Assembly (NCBI RefSeq): GCF_031143425.1
Contig: NC_090451.1
Location: 663,242,575 to 663,306,574 of the forward strand
Reading direction: 5' to 3'
DNA: 64,000 nucleotides
From: Pleurodeles waltl
Taxonomy: Eukaryota; Chordata; Amphibia; Caudata; Salamandridae
This document shows positions 1 to 9,446 of this stretch, in pieces. The notes under the pieces are model-generated. The model searched no databases. It was not told where the DNA came from and was given only the letters and a program-made list of their open reading frames with translations. The translations under genes were made by a program, and so were the position numbers. Numbering within the stretch: the first letter of the stretch is position 1; the number at the start of each line of letters is the position of its first letter.

Positions 1-359
1 TCAAACTCTGCACAACCTTGCCCTTCATTTGAGTAACCTAAGCCCACTGCTAGCATCCCCTGGCCACTGGCACTATTAATTGATTTAGACACATGCATTA
101 AGTCTTCCTATATCCGTATGCCATGCATCCATGGTTACTGTCCTCACTAACAAATGCTCAGTTGTGGATCAGTGTAGATTATCTTCACGGTGGGAATTTT
201 CCTTGCGGAGACCTCCTGTCGTTGAGGTTCTATTGCATAGGTCTTGCAAAGCCTTGCATGAGAAAACATGATTTAATCATTCACAAAAGTTTCACCATAG
301 CCATTGACCCCAACGAATGGTGAAAAGGAATCATCTTCTGAAAAGTCAGATTGTCTCCA

Positions 360-992
360 TCATTGGAGAGAACAAAGGATATTGAACGTTTGCGCCATAA
401 ATTTCTTATGGCAGCATGTTAATGTGCTAGAACCGTAGGTTGGTGCAGTCTGCCTTTGGGTAAAGTGGTATGACACAACTATGAAAATATGAATTCTACA
501 TGCGTAAAGTGCCTCCTTTGAAAGATGATATAATGGTTTTAGCTGTCTCTGTATCTTACTTGTCTGCTGCAAGGCATTATCTGCACCATCAAAGGGTAGG
601 TCTTTAAACTTCCAGGGGAAAACCAGAAATATGAATTCACCAATAATGTCTTCGCCCAAGATCTGGTGCCATCTGCTTCCTGGCAGCAAAATCTGCAATG
701 AAGAATGCCCTGATCCATGTGTATTGTTCAGGCTTCCGTCTTGTGCAGTAGTTGCAGCCTTTTTTTGTGCTCTTTGAGAAAAAGCTGTATTAGCTCTTTT
801 GGGTCTTCCCATAGTTGGTGGGTGCAATGGCTCAGCCAAACCTGCAGCGATCTGCCCACTAAGACTCGGAATAATTGATCTGGGACAATCAGAATCGGAC
901 AGTCTATGGGGACAGCTCTTGTTTGGATCCTGTGATTCAGGGCAGTATTTTTTCACAAACCATGCCATAAATAATCTTTCAGGGTCTGGCAC
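360..992 (-). other. Unrecognised 210-codon open frame
   Basis: The minus-strand frame is open for about 670 bases, which is long for AT-rich intergenic DNA. The first ATG lies about nine codons inside it, so the upstream limit is only the preceding stop. The translation has a basic stretch near the middle (MGRPKRANTAFSQRAQKK) and is otherwise polar, with scattered cysteines. I recognise no domain. It could be a relic of a retroelement ORF1 or gag-like protein, or chance. No splice sites or promoter support it as a host gene. Confidence 0.2.
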
Positions 993-3180
993 CTCATGTC
1001 CGACCCTATTTAAAGACCCGTGGTATCACTTGGAAGAAAGGTGTGCTGCCTTTTGTGAACTGATGTGATATGAGGCCATCTCTAGGATTTACAGACCTTG
1101 GATTGCAAGTGAGCTGGGCGGACGTTCCAAACCTGATCTTTCTTCTCCTCGAGGTATTACCCAGATCCTGCGTAAAGTCGGACCGTCCTGAAATGATATG
1201 TGCAGTAGTGTTGTGTCCATGTCCTACTCCATACCACGTTTATGTTGCTGCTAGGGCTAGCTTTCATTGAGAAGGGGTGTGTATCAAAATTCATGTATGG
1301 AACACCATGGTGGCAATCAAACGCTTTCGACATTTGTGCTCTAACCAAAACTTAATTAGATGGACATGGTGACTTTCATGTTGTTTCTAATTAACAAGGG
1401 ACTGCCTGTACTGCTGGTCACTACTGGTGATCTTCCTGCAGCTTTTGGTCATTCTCTACATTTCATTTTTCACCTTCCACACTTTCCGTTACAATGAAAC
1501 TCATACCCTGCTCCTCCACTTCGCTCTTATCACCTCAGCAACCATCAGGCTTTTACGATGCCCTGAAGGTTCTGATATCCTATGCCAAGAATGCAGTATC
1601 TTTATTTACTATGAATTTAGGTATTTACAGTTTAGTGGTTCTAAATTCAGAACCATAAGTAACTCGAAGTAAAAAAAGAAAACTCTCATACGTAACACTT
1701 GACAACATGAGATCTGTGGAAGATTTTAAAGACATGATGAAGGGTTAAAATTCAAAATGACAGCCTGGCGGTCCAACAATATGGCCTCCTTTTGGTGCCC
1801 CAAAGCATGTTATGTCTGTTCCAACATTTCCGTCTTAATAACCTTTAGGTATATTACTTTGACTTTCTAGTTAATCCTCTCCCATTGTAGTTTGATAGGT
1901 CAGTTAATCTGTTACATTATATGTGTAATAGAGTCTCAGTCGCTCCAATACATTTTGGTCACTGGAAAAATGATGATGGTATGTAAACCATTTCGGGACA
2001 GTCGGCTTCAATGCAAGTCTTTTCCGTCACCATAACTATTCATGTGGCAACATTTCCTCCCATTTTATTACAGGGCACTTATTTGGACTGGGCACTACTT
2101 AGAGTCCTTCAGAGGCACTTAGCTGTTCCAGTCTTGAAACAACTAGTTATTCACAGCATAACACATCAGTACCTGTTCCACAACAGCTTTCGTCTTTAAG
2201 GATTTTCTGCCTCAGTGCCAGTTTTAGGTAAAAATGAACATTCCTACATAAAAAAAAAAAGAATAGGCAACTCAGAAACAAAGCATGCAAATGCCTATGA
2301 TATACCACTGAGTAACAATGGGCACTTATTTTAAAACAATGTGCCCAAGATCGTATGGCACTGCAAAACTGAGGCGAGACTTCGTGGCACAGCCACATTT
2401 CCGTATTCCCATCAATGGTCCTCACCAAACTGAGTAAATCCATTAACCACATTACGTTCACCTTTTCGCCAACCTTAACCTAACAGGAAGAGTTCTAAAA
2501 AATTAAAAGCAGTAGAGGAAAAACATGTTGAATGAAACATCTTCTTGCGCCGAAAGCATGGTTAGTATGAAGGACAGCTAGACTTTCAAGAAATCCATTG
2601 CGTATGGAGGCTTTGATGGAAAATGCCTGGCCTCCAAGTGTGACCTCCAATCCAGTAGACCACTTAGCCATAAAACGTCACAGGGTGTACTCTTTGGAAG
2701 CAGAGGATACATCACAAAAATGGTTAGTTTCCTTTCTTGCTTATCATTCCCCACCACCCAGGCTCTGAAATTGGATCCTTCCACATCTTCAACCTTCAGA
2801 GTAAGAGCCAGTGTTTCAGGGACAGTTTTTAATGCCTTGACGGAAGTCTTATTCTGGAATCACAGATAGTAGCATGAAATGCTTTACAAATATGTTAGGT
2901 ATCCTCCCACAGATATTCCTTTACTCAGCTATGCGTAAAAGGGTTCAAGACACGACTGCTCTTGTGCTCTCTCACCTGGATTACACAAACTGACCACACC
3001 ATGGTTTGTAGGTAGGTACCTCGGTTCTGGGTCAAGAATAAAGTCTTGCTTTTTACCTCAGCTTCCTGCATTGAAAATGCAGACCTACCAAGTACCAGCA
3101 TGTGACGACATAAACGCATACTTGACTGAGACAACTTGAGATCTGTGGAATATTTTAAAAGCTGAATTCAGGAGCAAAGT

Positions 3181-3200
3181 AAAAAAAAAAAAAAAAAAAA
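3181..3200 (+). repeat. A20 homopolymer
   Basis: Twenty consecutive A residues follow a short unremarkable sequence. It may be the tail of an old retroposed copy, but no AATAAA or recognisable retrosequence lies just upstream, so it is listed only as a simple repeat. Confidence 0.8.
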
Positions 3201-3739
3201 CAAGACAGAAGGGGGCAGCATTGCGATATGCTCTCGTGTTGGTTGCCCTACAAATTTAATGTCAATGCACTCCTAACAATCCAGCTTCATTCGTTTTTAA
3301 GGCAGTCTTGCTTTTTTGTTACAGTGACTGTAGTTGAATCTGTACATACACAACTACTAGTACCAGAACACGAGGACAAAAGAATAAGTTACTTTCTGTT
3401 GATAACACTCTTTCTAGTGGCTTCTCTAGTTGCAGATTCCTCACCTTGTGAATCTCCTAGGTGCCACCCTGGAAGTGGAAACGCTTGCAGTAGGTCCTGC
3501 AGGTCAACCGGCTGTGCCACCAGCCTCCATCAAGACCCATTCTTCTCTAGTAACATAACAACATAGGGTTGCATAAAGGCACCATCTTTCCCAAAACTTT
3601 CCCAAACCCTCAGACACAAAGCGTGGCTTGCAAAATTGAGCTTGTACTGAGAATACACAAACCACCTTCGAAAGTCAACTCCAACTAAGAAGGAGACTGG
3701 TGATGAGGAAGCTGTGGTCAGGTAGCATATCCACCAGAA

Positions 3740-3950
3740 TGAAAATGTCACTTACCCAGTGTACATCTGTTCGTGGCATCAGTCGCAGTAGATTCGCATG
3801 TTCTGCAATAGCTCGCCATCTGGTGTTGGGCCGGAGTGTTACAAGTTGTTTTTCTTCGAAGAAGTCTTTCGAGTCACGGGACCGAGTGACTCCTCCTTTT
3901 GTCTCCATTGCGCATGGGCGTCGACTCCATCTTCGATTGTTTTTCCCCGC
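3740..3950 (-). repeat. DIRS right inverted terminal repeat
   Basis: This is the 3' terminal repeat of the element in its own orientation. Inner bases from about 3801 to 3945 are the reverse complement of 9447-9589 with no difference that I could see. The outer 61 bases (3740-3800) are a variant form of the left end and are matched instead by 4100-4160 of the internal complementary region. It is about 30 bases longer than the left repeat, an asymmetry also known in Dictyostelium DIRS-1. Confidence 0.9.
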
Positions 3951-4099
3951 AGAGGGTGAGGTAGGAGTTGAATTGTAGTAATAGTGCCCATGCAATGGAG
4001 TGACTAAGTATGCACCTATTTAAGGTTGAGATGATACATATATAAATAATTGGAGGTAACTTCCAAACTGCTACAGGCTCCCGGGGAGGCGGGTGGGCA
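3951..4099 (-). other. Spacer between right ITR and ICR
   Basis: These 149 bases separate the right terminal repeat from the internal complementary region. They include a GC-rich patch, 4081-4098, just before the ICR. The same arrangement, with a related GC-rich patch, is seen in the diverged copy at 17641-18013, so the spacer belongs to the element family and is not host DNA. Confidence 0.7.
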
Positions 4100-4200
4100 C
4101 ATGCGAATCTACTGCGACTGATGCCACGAACAGATGTACACTGGGTAAGTGACATTTTCAGTTCGATGGCATCTGTCGCTGTAGATACGCATGTTCTGCA
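4100..4200 (-). repeat. DIRS internal complementary region (ICR)
   Basis: The 61 bases 4100-4160 are the exact reverse complement of the outermost right end, 3740-3800. The adjoining 40 bases 4161-4200 are the exact reverse complement of the outermost left end, 9590-9629. The two ends of the element differ in sequence (for example ttcgtggcatcag versus ttcgatggcatctg), and each half of the ICR carries the matching variant. This is the template arrangement known for DIRS-1, where the ICR is thought to align the two ends and restore them during circle formation. The junction at 4160/4161 therefore marks the true element boundaries. Confidence 0.92.
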
Positions 4201-4237
4201 TAGACTAGTAAGCAGTTATTTCCCCAAAAGCGGTGGA

Positions 4238-7123
4238 TCAGCCTGTAGGAGTGGAAGTAGTCTGAAATAATGTCCTTAATACGGCTTGACCTACTGTGGC
4301 TTGTTGTGCGGATAACACGTCTACACAGTAGTGCTTGGTGAATGTGTGAGGCGTAGACCATGTGGCTGCCTTACATATTTCTTGCATTGGGATGTTTCCT
4401 AGAAAGGCCATGGTAGCACCTTTCTTTCTGGTTGAGTGGGCCCTTGGTGTAATGGGCAGCTGTCGTTTAGCTTTAAGGTAGCAGATTTGGATGCATTTAA
4501 CTATCCATCTGGCTATACCTTGTTTTGAAATTGGGTTTCCTGCGTGAGGTTTTTGAAAGGCAATAAAGAGTTGTTTAGTCTTTCTGATGTTTTTTGTTCT
4601 GTCAATGTAATACATCAATGCTCTTTTGACATCTAATGTATGTAGTGCCCTTTCAGCTACGGTATCTGGCTGTGGAAAGAACACTGGTAGTTCCACTGTT
4701 TGATTTAGATGGAACGGTGAAATAACCCTTGGCAAAAATTTAGGATTGGTCCTTAGGACGACTTTATTTTTGTGTAGTTGTATAAAAGGTTCCTGTATTG
4801 TAAACGCCTGAATCTCGCTTACTCTTCTTAGGGAAGTAATGGCGATGAGAAATGCCACCTTCCAGGTTAGGAACTGTATTTCGCAGGAGTGCATGGGTTC
4901 AAAAGGTGGACCCATAAGTCTAGTTAGGACAACATTTAGGTTCCATGAAGGAACAGGTAGTGTTCTTGGTGGTATAATTCTCCTAAGGCCCTCCATGAAT
5001 GCTTTAATGACTGGTATCTTATATAGGGAAGTTGAATAGGTAGTCTGCAGGTATGCAGATATTGCTGCAAGGTGAATCTTAATGGAAGAGAAAGCTAGGT
5101 TAGATTTTTGTAAGTGAAGCAAGTAACCCACTACATGTTCTGGAGTTGTGTGTAATGGTTGTATTTGATTAATATGGCAGTAGCAAACAAACCTCTTCCA
5201 TTTACTTGCATAGCAGTGCCTGGTGGATGGCCTTCTGGCTTGTTTTATGACTTCCATACATTCTTGGGTAAGTTGTAAGTGCCCGAATTCTAGGATTTCA
5301 GGAGCCAGATTGCTAGATTCAGCGATGCTGGATCTGGGTGTCTGATCTTTTGGTTGTGCTGTGTCAACAGATGTGGCCTGTTGGGCAATTTGATGCAGGG
5401 TACCACTGATAGGTCTAGCAGCGTTGTGTACCAGGGTTGCCTTGCCCAAGTTGGTGCTATCAATATGAGTTTGAGTTTGCTTTGACTGAGTTTGTTTACC
5501 AGGTAAGGAAGGAGAGGGAGAGGAGGAAAAGCGTAAGCAAATATCCCTGACCAGTTCATCCATAGGGCATTGCCTTGGGATTGTTTGTGTGGGTATCTGG
5601 ATGCGAAGTTTTGGCATTTTGCGTTCTCCCTTGTCGCAAACAAGTCTATCTGAGGTGTTCCCCAGAGTTTGAAATAAGTGTTCAGAATTTGGGGGTGAAT
5701 TTCCCATTCGTGGACCTGTTGGTGATCTCGAGAGAGATTGTCTGCGAGTTGATTTTGTATCCCTGGTATAAACTGTGCAATTAGGCGAATTTGGTTGTGA
5801 ATTGCCCAATGCCAAATTTTCTGTGCTAGCAGGCTTAACTGCGTGGAGTGCGTCCCTCCCTGCTTGTTTAGATAATACATTGTTGTCATGTTGTCTGTTT
5901 TGACGAGAATGTATTTGTGAACTATTATTGGTTGGAAAGCTTTTAGTGCTTGAAAAACTGCTAGAAGTTCTAGGTGATTGATATGCAGTTTTGTTTGATG
6001 TACGTTCCATTGTCCTTGTATGCTGTGTTGATCGAGGTGTGCTCCCCACCCTGTCATGGAAGCATCTGTTGTTATTACGTATTGTGGCACTGGGTCTTGG
6101 AAAGGCCGCCCTTTGTTTAAATTTATGTTGTTCCACCACAGAAGCGAGAGGTAAGTTTGGCGGTCTATTAACACCAGATCTAGAAGGTGACCCTGTGCTT
6201 GAGACCACTGTGATGCTAGGCATTGTTGTAAGGGCCTCATGTGCAGTCTTGCGTTTGGGACAATGGCTATGCATGATGACATCATGCCTAGGAGTTGTAA
6301 TACCATCTTTGCCTGTATCTTTTGTGTTGGATACATGCGTTGTATGATGGTGTTGAAATTTAGAATTCTTTGTGGACTTGGAGTGGCTACTCCCTTTGAT
6401 GTGTCTATTATGGCTCCTAGGTATTGTTGTACCTTGCGCGGCAGAATGTTGGATTTTGTAAAGTTGACGGTGAACCCGAGTTTGAAGAGGGTTTGTATGA
6501 TCTGATTTGTGTGATTTGAGCACTGTATGAACGAATGGGCCTTGATTAGCCAGTCGTCCAAATATGGGAACACATGTATTTGCTGCCTTCTTATGTGTGC
6601 AGCGACTACCGCTAGACATTTGGTAAAGACTCTTGGTGCGGTTGTTAATCCGAAAGGCAGTACCTTGAATTGGTAATGTATTCCTTTGAATACAAACCTT
6701 AGGTATTTCCTGTGCGATGGGTGTATTGGTATATGGAAATAAGCATCCTTGAGGTCTAAAGTTGCCATGTAGTCGTGTAGTTTTAGCAATGGCAATACTT
6801 CTTGTAGTGTGACCATGTGGAAGTGGTCTGATTTGATGAAAGTGTTCACTACTCTGAGGTCTAGGATTGGTCTCAGCGTTTTGTCCTTCTTTGGTATCAG
6901 AAAGTACAGGGAGTAAACTCCTGTGTTTATTTGTGTGTTTGGCACTAATTCGATTGCATTCTTTTGCAATAGTGCCTGCACTTCTATCTCCAGGAGATTG
7001 GAATGGTGTGTTGTTAAATTTTGTGCTTTTGGTGGTATGTTTGGAGGGAATTGTAGAAATTCTATGCAATAACCATGTTGGATAATTGCTAGAACCCAAG
7101 TGTCTGTAGTGATTTCCTCCCAT
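4238..7123 (-). CDS. DIRS tyrosine recombinase (YR) frame
   Basis: The frame is open for 961 codons, but only the C-terminal third reads as a protein family I recognise. Residues about 620-935 (roughly 5266-4318) form the tyrosine recombinase that integrates the circular cDNA. An N-terminal core-binding part begins near the RRPSTRHCYASKW motif. The first catalytic Arg lies in SLRRVSE near residue 766, the HSTR box has His 896 and Arg 899, and a downstream FTKHY carries the likely nucleophile Tyr 932. All key residues are present. Residues 1 to about 600 overlap the RT/RNase H frame almost completely and look like its out-of-frame shadow, so translation may really start well inside. Extensive overlap of the YR and RT frames is also described for DIRS-1. 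The stop lies 37 bases before the ICR. Confidence 0.85.
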   Translation of the reverse strand: MGGNHYRHLGSSNYPTWLLHRISTIPSKHTTKSTKFNNTPFQSPGDRSAGTIAKECNRISAKHTNKHRSLLPVLSDTKEGQNAETNPRPQSSEHFHQIRPLPHGHTTRSIAIAKTTRLHGNFRPQGCLFPYTNTPIAQEIPKVCIQRNTLPIQGTAFRINNRTKSLYQMSSGSRCTHKKAANTCVPIFGRLANQGPFVHTVLKSHKSDHTNPLQTRVHRQLYKIQHSAAQGTTIPRSHNRHIKGSSHSKSTKNSKFQHHHTTHVSNTKDTGKDGITTPRHDVIMHSHCPKRKTAHEALTTMPSITVVSSTGSPSRSGVNRPPNLPLASVVEQHKFKQRAAFPRPSATIRNNNRCFHDRVGSTPRSTQHTRTMERTSNKTAYQSPRTSSSFSSTKSFPTNNSSQIHSRQNRQHDNNVLSKQAGRDALHAVKPASTENLALGNSQPNSPNCTVYTRDTKSTRRQSLSRSPTGPRMGNSPPNSEHLFQTLGNTSDRLVCDKGERKMPKLRIQIPTQTIPRQCPMDELVRDICLRFSSSPSPSLPGKQTQSKQTQTHIDSTNLGKATLVHNAARPISGTLHQIAQQATSVDTAQPKDQTPRSSIAESSNLAPEILEFGHLQLTQECMEVIKQARRPSTRHCYASKWKRFVCYCHINQIQPLHTTPEHVVGYLLHLQKSNLAFSSIKIHLAAISAYLQTTYSTSLYKIPVIKAFMEGLRRIIPPRTLPVPSWNLNVVLTRLMGPPFEPMHSCEIQFLTWKVAFLIAITSLRRVSEIQAFTIQEPFIQLHKNKVVLRTNPKFLPRVISPFHLNQTVELPVFFPQPDTVAERALHTLDVKRALMYYIDRTKNIRKTKQLFIAFQKPHAGNPISKQGIARWIVKCIQICYLKAKRQLPITPRAHSTRKKGATMAFLGNIPMQEICKAATWSTPHTFTKHYCVDVLSAQQATVGQAVLRTLFQTTSTPTG

Positions 7124-7563
7124 GCTTTGTAATAATGACCTATTCTTCCCCCCACTGGTGTTGTGTGGAGGGGGTGAGTGACCTGTGAGTCATTGTTTAG
7201 TAGTAGGGGTTTTGGGGCTTTGAAATCTCCCTCTATTTCTAGGGAATTGCCCTCCTCTATATTGTCCCCGAAAACCTCCTCTATACTGTCCCTGGTAAGT
7301 GGACGGTGTTGCTTGTGAGGTGCTGGCTTGTGTGCTTTGACCCCGAAACCCCCCTCGAAAGGGCGTTTTACGGAATGTGCTGTAATTCCCTCTGCTCTGC
7401 GGGGAGTAGAGTGCGCCCATGGCTTTGGCAGTGTCCGTATGTTTTTTGAGTTTCTCAATCGCTGTGTCCACTTCTGGACCGAACAGTTCTTTTTCATTAA
7501 AAGGCATATTGAGAACTGCTTGTTGAATCTCTGGTTTAAATCCAGACGTTCGGAGCCATGCAT
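5290..7563 (-). CDS. DIRS reverse transcriptase / RNase H frame
   Basis: The frame encodes 757 codons. The first 120 or so overlap the end of gag and are probably not a separate domain. Reverse transcriptase motifs run from about residue 205 to 400: FLIPKKD, then ATLDLKDAYFHIPI, VLPFGLTTAPRVF and the catalytic YLDD box at 334-337. RNase H follows at about 494-612, with the expected acidic residues in TDAS (Asp 500), LELLAV (Glu 532), TDNMT (Asp 557) and ADNLSRD (Asp 608). Residues about 620-757 (IDLFATRENAK, IFAYAFPP, LILIAPTWARQPW) sit where a DAM-like methyltransferase domain has been described in DIRS elements, but I cannot point to its catalytic motif. No stop or frameshift is visible. 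Expression may rely on frameshifting from gag or on internal initiation at the ATG at 7563. Confidence 0.9.
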   Translation of the reverse strand: MHGSERLDLNQRFNKQFSICLLMKKNCSVQKWTQRLRNSKNIRTLPKPWAHSTPRRAEGITAHSVKRPFEGGFGVKAHKPAPHKQHRPLTRDSIEEVFGDNIEEGNSLEIEGDFKAPKPLLLNNDSQVTHPLHTTPVGGRIGHYYKAWEEITTDTWVLAIIQHGYCIEFLQFPPNIPPKAQNLTTHHSNLLEIEVQALLQKNAIELVPNTQINTGVYSLYFLIPKKDKTLRPILDLRVVNTFIKSDHFHMVTLQEVLPLLKLHDYMATLDLKDAYFHIPIHPSHRKYLRFVFKGIHYQFKVLPFGLTTAPRVFTKCLAVVAAHIRRQQIHVFPYLDDWLIKAHSFIQCSNHTNQIIQTLFKLGFTVNFTKSNILPRKVQQYLGAIIDTSKGVATPSPQRILNFNTIIQRMYPTQKIQAKMVLQLLGMMSSCIAIVPNARLHMRPLQQCLASQWSQAQGHLLDLVLIDRQTYLSLLWWNNINLNKGRPFQDPVPQYVITTDASMTGWGAHLDQHSIQGQWNVHQTKLHINHLELLAVFQALKAFQPIIVHKYILVKTDNMTTMYYLNKQGGTHSTQLSLLAQKIWHWAIHNQIRLIAQFIPGIQNQLADNLSRDHQQVHEWEIHPQILNTYFKLWGTPQIDLFATRENAKCQNFASRYPHKQSQGNALWMNWSGIFAYAFPPLPLLPYLVNKLSQSKLKLILIAPTWARQPWYTTLLDLSVVPCIKLPNRPHLLTQHNQKIRHPDPASLNLAIWLLKS

Positions 7564-9235
7564 GCCTTCTGATAGTTACAGATGTATTAATTGTCCGTGC
7601 AGCTGTATCTGCAGCGTCCATGGAGGAACGTATCTGGTTGTTGGAGATGGTCTGTCCCTCCTCAACCACTTGTTTTGCCCTATTTTGGAAGTCCTTGGGC
7701 AGATGTTCAATGAGATGTTGCATCTCGTCCCAGTGGGCTCTGTCATAGCGCGCAAGTAGTGCCTGGGAGTTCGCGATGCGCCACTGGTTTGCAGCTTGTG
7801 CTGCGACTCTTTTACCAGCTGCATCGAACTTGCGGCTTTCTTTATCTGGGGGTGGTGCATCTCCAGATGTGTGAGAGTTGGCCCTTTTCCTAGCTGCTCC
7901 TACAACAACAGAGTCTGGTGGCAGCTGTGTAGTGATGAAAACCGGGTCCGTAGGAGGCGGCTTATACTTTTTTTCCACCCTTGGTGTGATTGCCCTACTT
8001 TTGACCGGCTCCTTAAATATGTCTTTTGCGTGCCGGAGCATACCAGGGAGCATAGGCAGGCTTTGGTATGAGCTGTGGGTGGAGGAGAGTGTGTTGAACA
8101 AGAAATCATCCTCGACCTGTTCTGAGTGGAGGCTTACGTTGTGAAATTGTGCTGCTCTAGCCACCACCTGAGAGTACGCGGTGCTGTCTTCTGGTGGAGA
8201 TGGCTTTGTAGGATATGCCTCTGGGCTGTTATCTGACACTGGGGCGTCGTATAGGTCCCATGCGTCCTGATCTTGGTCACCCTGGCTCATGGTGGTGTGA
8301 GCTGGGGAGTGTGATGGAGTTTGTGCTGGTGAAACGTTAATCACGGGCGGAGGAGAGGGTGGTGGTGTAACTCTTTTCACCACTTTTGGTTGTGGTGCTT
8401 GTTCCGTCTGGAACTCCAACCTTCTCTTTCTCCTAATGGGGGGAAGGGTGCTTATTTTTCCTGTCCCCTGCTGAATAAAGATACGCTTTTGCGTATGGTC
8501 CACCTCAGTTGCTTGTAGCTCTTCCTCAAACCTATGCTTTTGCATTTGGGAGGTTAGCGAGTGCTCTTCTGTATAAGAGCCTGAAGCTGGGTCGCTTGCA
8601 GTTTGTTTCGGCATCGAAACTTTGTCTGCGTGTTTTTTCGGCTCCGAGGTGACTTTTTTCCTTTTCGGGGCCGAAACCTCTCGGCGTCGATCTGTTTCGG
8701 TGCCGCTGTCTCGGCGTCGAGCCGTGTCCACACCGGCATCTCGGTGTCGAGGCTTGTCTCCAGCACTTTCTCGGTCCCGAGAAGGCTGCGTGCCGGTGTC
8801 TCGACCGGAGTCGGACGATCTCGGCACTGTTTGGGCCTTTTTCGGTGCCGACGGTCGGTCACCGAATTTATGGGTCGAGCCATGGCCGGATGGCAGTGGC
8901 GTCCCCTGGGCCTTGTAAATGTTTCTTTGTGTGGTTTTCGACGTCTTACTCACGGTTTGTGTATCGTCGAATCCTTCGGAGTCTGAGTCTTGGATCGAGA
9001 AGGTACCTTCTTCTTCCTGTTCCTCGAACTCCCGTTGGGCTGTCGGTGCGGACGCCATTTGAAGTCTTCTGGCTCGACGGTCTCGGAGTGTTTTTCGGGA
9101 CCGGAACGCACGACAGGCCTCGCAGGTGTCTTCGCTGTGCTCAGGTGACAGGCACAGGTTGCAGACCAAGTGTTGGTCTGTGTAGGGGTATTTATTGTGG
9201 CATTTGGGGCAGAAACGGAACGGGGTCCGTTCCAT
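7190..9235 (-). CDS. DIRS gag-like nucleocapsid frame
   Basis: The 681-codon frame starts with the ATG at 9235, the first ORF of the element. The N-terminus has a compact cysteine/histidine cluster with CxxC pairs at residues 9/12, 25/28 and 38/41 and histidines between them, which suggests zinc binding. Residues about 140-205 are a low-complexity block of repeated Arg-Asp and Arg-Arg-Asp units, encoded by CpG-rich DNA around 8620-8810. A Pro/Ser-rich middle follows. The last 70 residues are rich in Arg-Gly-Gly and Gln, typical of nucleic-acid binding. The role as the structural protein that packages element RNA is inferred from its position and from the DIRS family. The 3' end overlaps the RT frame by about 370 bases. 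Confidence 0.82.
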   Translation of the reverse strand: MERTPFRFCPKCHNKYPYTDQHLVCNLCLSPEHSEDTCEACRAFRSRKTLRDRRARRLQMASAPTAQREFEEQEEEGTFSIQDSDSEGFDDTQTVSKTSKTTQRNIYKAQGTPLPSGHGSTHKFGDRPSAPKKAQTVPRSSDSGRDTGTQPSRDRESAGDKPRHRDAGVDTARRRDSGTETDRRREVSAPKRKKVTSEPKKHADKVSMPKQTASDPASGSYTEEHSLTSQMQKHRFEEELQATEVDHTQKRIFIQQGTGKISTLPPIRRKRRLEFQTEQAPQPKVVKRVTPPPSPPPVINVSPAQTPSHSPAHTTMSQGDQDQDAWDLYDAPVSDNSPEAYPTKPSPPEDSTAYSQVVARAAQFHNVSLHSEQVEDDFLFNTLSSTHSSYQSLPMLPGMLRHAKDIFKEPVKSRAITPRVEKKYKPPPTDPVFITTQLPPDSVVVGAARKRANSHTSGDAPPPDKESRKFDAAGKRVAAQAANQWRIANSQALLARYDRAHWDEMQHLIEHLPKDFQNRAKQVVEEGQTISNNQIRSSMDAADTAARTINTSVTIRRHAWLRTSGFKPEIQQAVLNMPFNEKELFGPEVDTAIEKLKKHTDTAKAMGALYSPQSRGNYSTFRKTPFRGGFRGQSTQASTSQATPSTYQGQYRGGFRGQYRGGQFPRNRGRFQSPKTPTTKQ

Positions 9236-9446
9236 CGGCGTTCTTCAGCACGCGGTCGGGCCGACCAGGCCCCGACGGAGGATCGAAAAACTACCCCGAA
9301 GGGCACCGGAGCTCTTCGATCTTCGATGCGGTGTGGAATCTAAGTACGCCGATCCCGAACGCAACAATACCGACGAAAATCTTCCGAAATTAGCTAATTT
9401 TCCGTTCCGAAACTCGGAGCGACAGGAACACGTCCGAACCCGATGG
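9236..9446 (-). promoter_or_regulatory. DIRS 5' leader between left ITR and gag
   Basis: These roughly 210 bases lie between the left terminal repeat and the gag start. They are CpG-rich and have no frame of their own. In DIRS elements transcription starts within or near the left terminal repeat, so this stretch is probably 5' untranslated RNA. I cannot identify a specific promoter motif. Confidence 0.4.

Larger units (their letters stand above)
1..3739. other. Flank left of the DIRS element; no recognised gene
   Basis: I recognise no gene here. The stretch holds one unusually long open frame on the minus strand (described separately), a 20-base A run at 3181-3200, and a short pair of similar segments near 1696-1735 and 3126-3160 that share the string gagatctgtgga. 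The part around 3400-3560 has the flavour of an interspersed repeat, but I cannot name it. If mammalian gene order held, the next gene downstream of SCAMP3 (ENTREP3/FAM189B in human) would be expected on this side. I saw no exon that I can assign to it. Confidence 0.5.

Noticed and set aside
3700..3978. Plus-strand frame sharing a peptide with a minus-strand frame at 9245-9655
   Set aside because: The shared peptide is just the translation of the two inverted terminal repeats, not a conserved gene.
3740..4160. Separate MITE inserted beside the DIRS element
   Set aside because: Its two halves correspond exactly to the right terminal repeat and the right half of the ICR, so it is an integral part of the element.
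4238..7123. The 961-codon frame as a single 961-residue protein
   Set aside because: Its first roughly 600 residues overlap the RT/RNase H frame, have low-complexity shadow composition and match no domain. Only the recombinase part is supported.
8603..9393. Several plus-strand frames in the GC-rich DIRS gag region
   Set aside because: They are antisense to the gag frame and arise from its Arg/Asp-rich composition.
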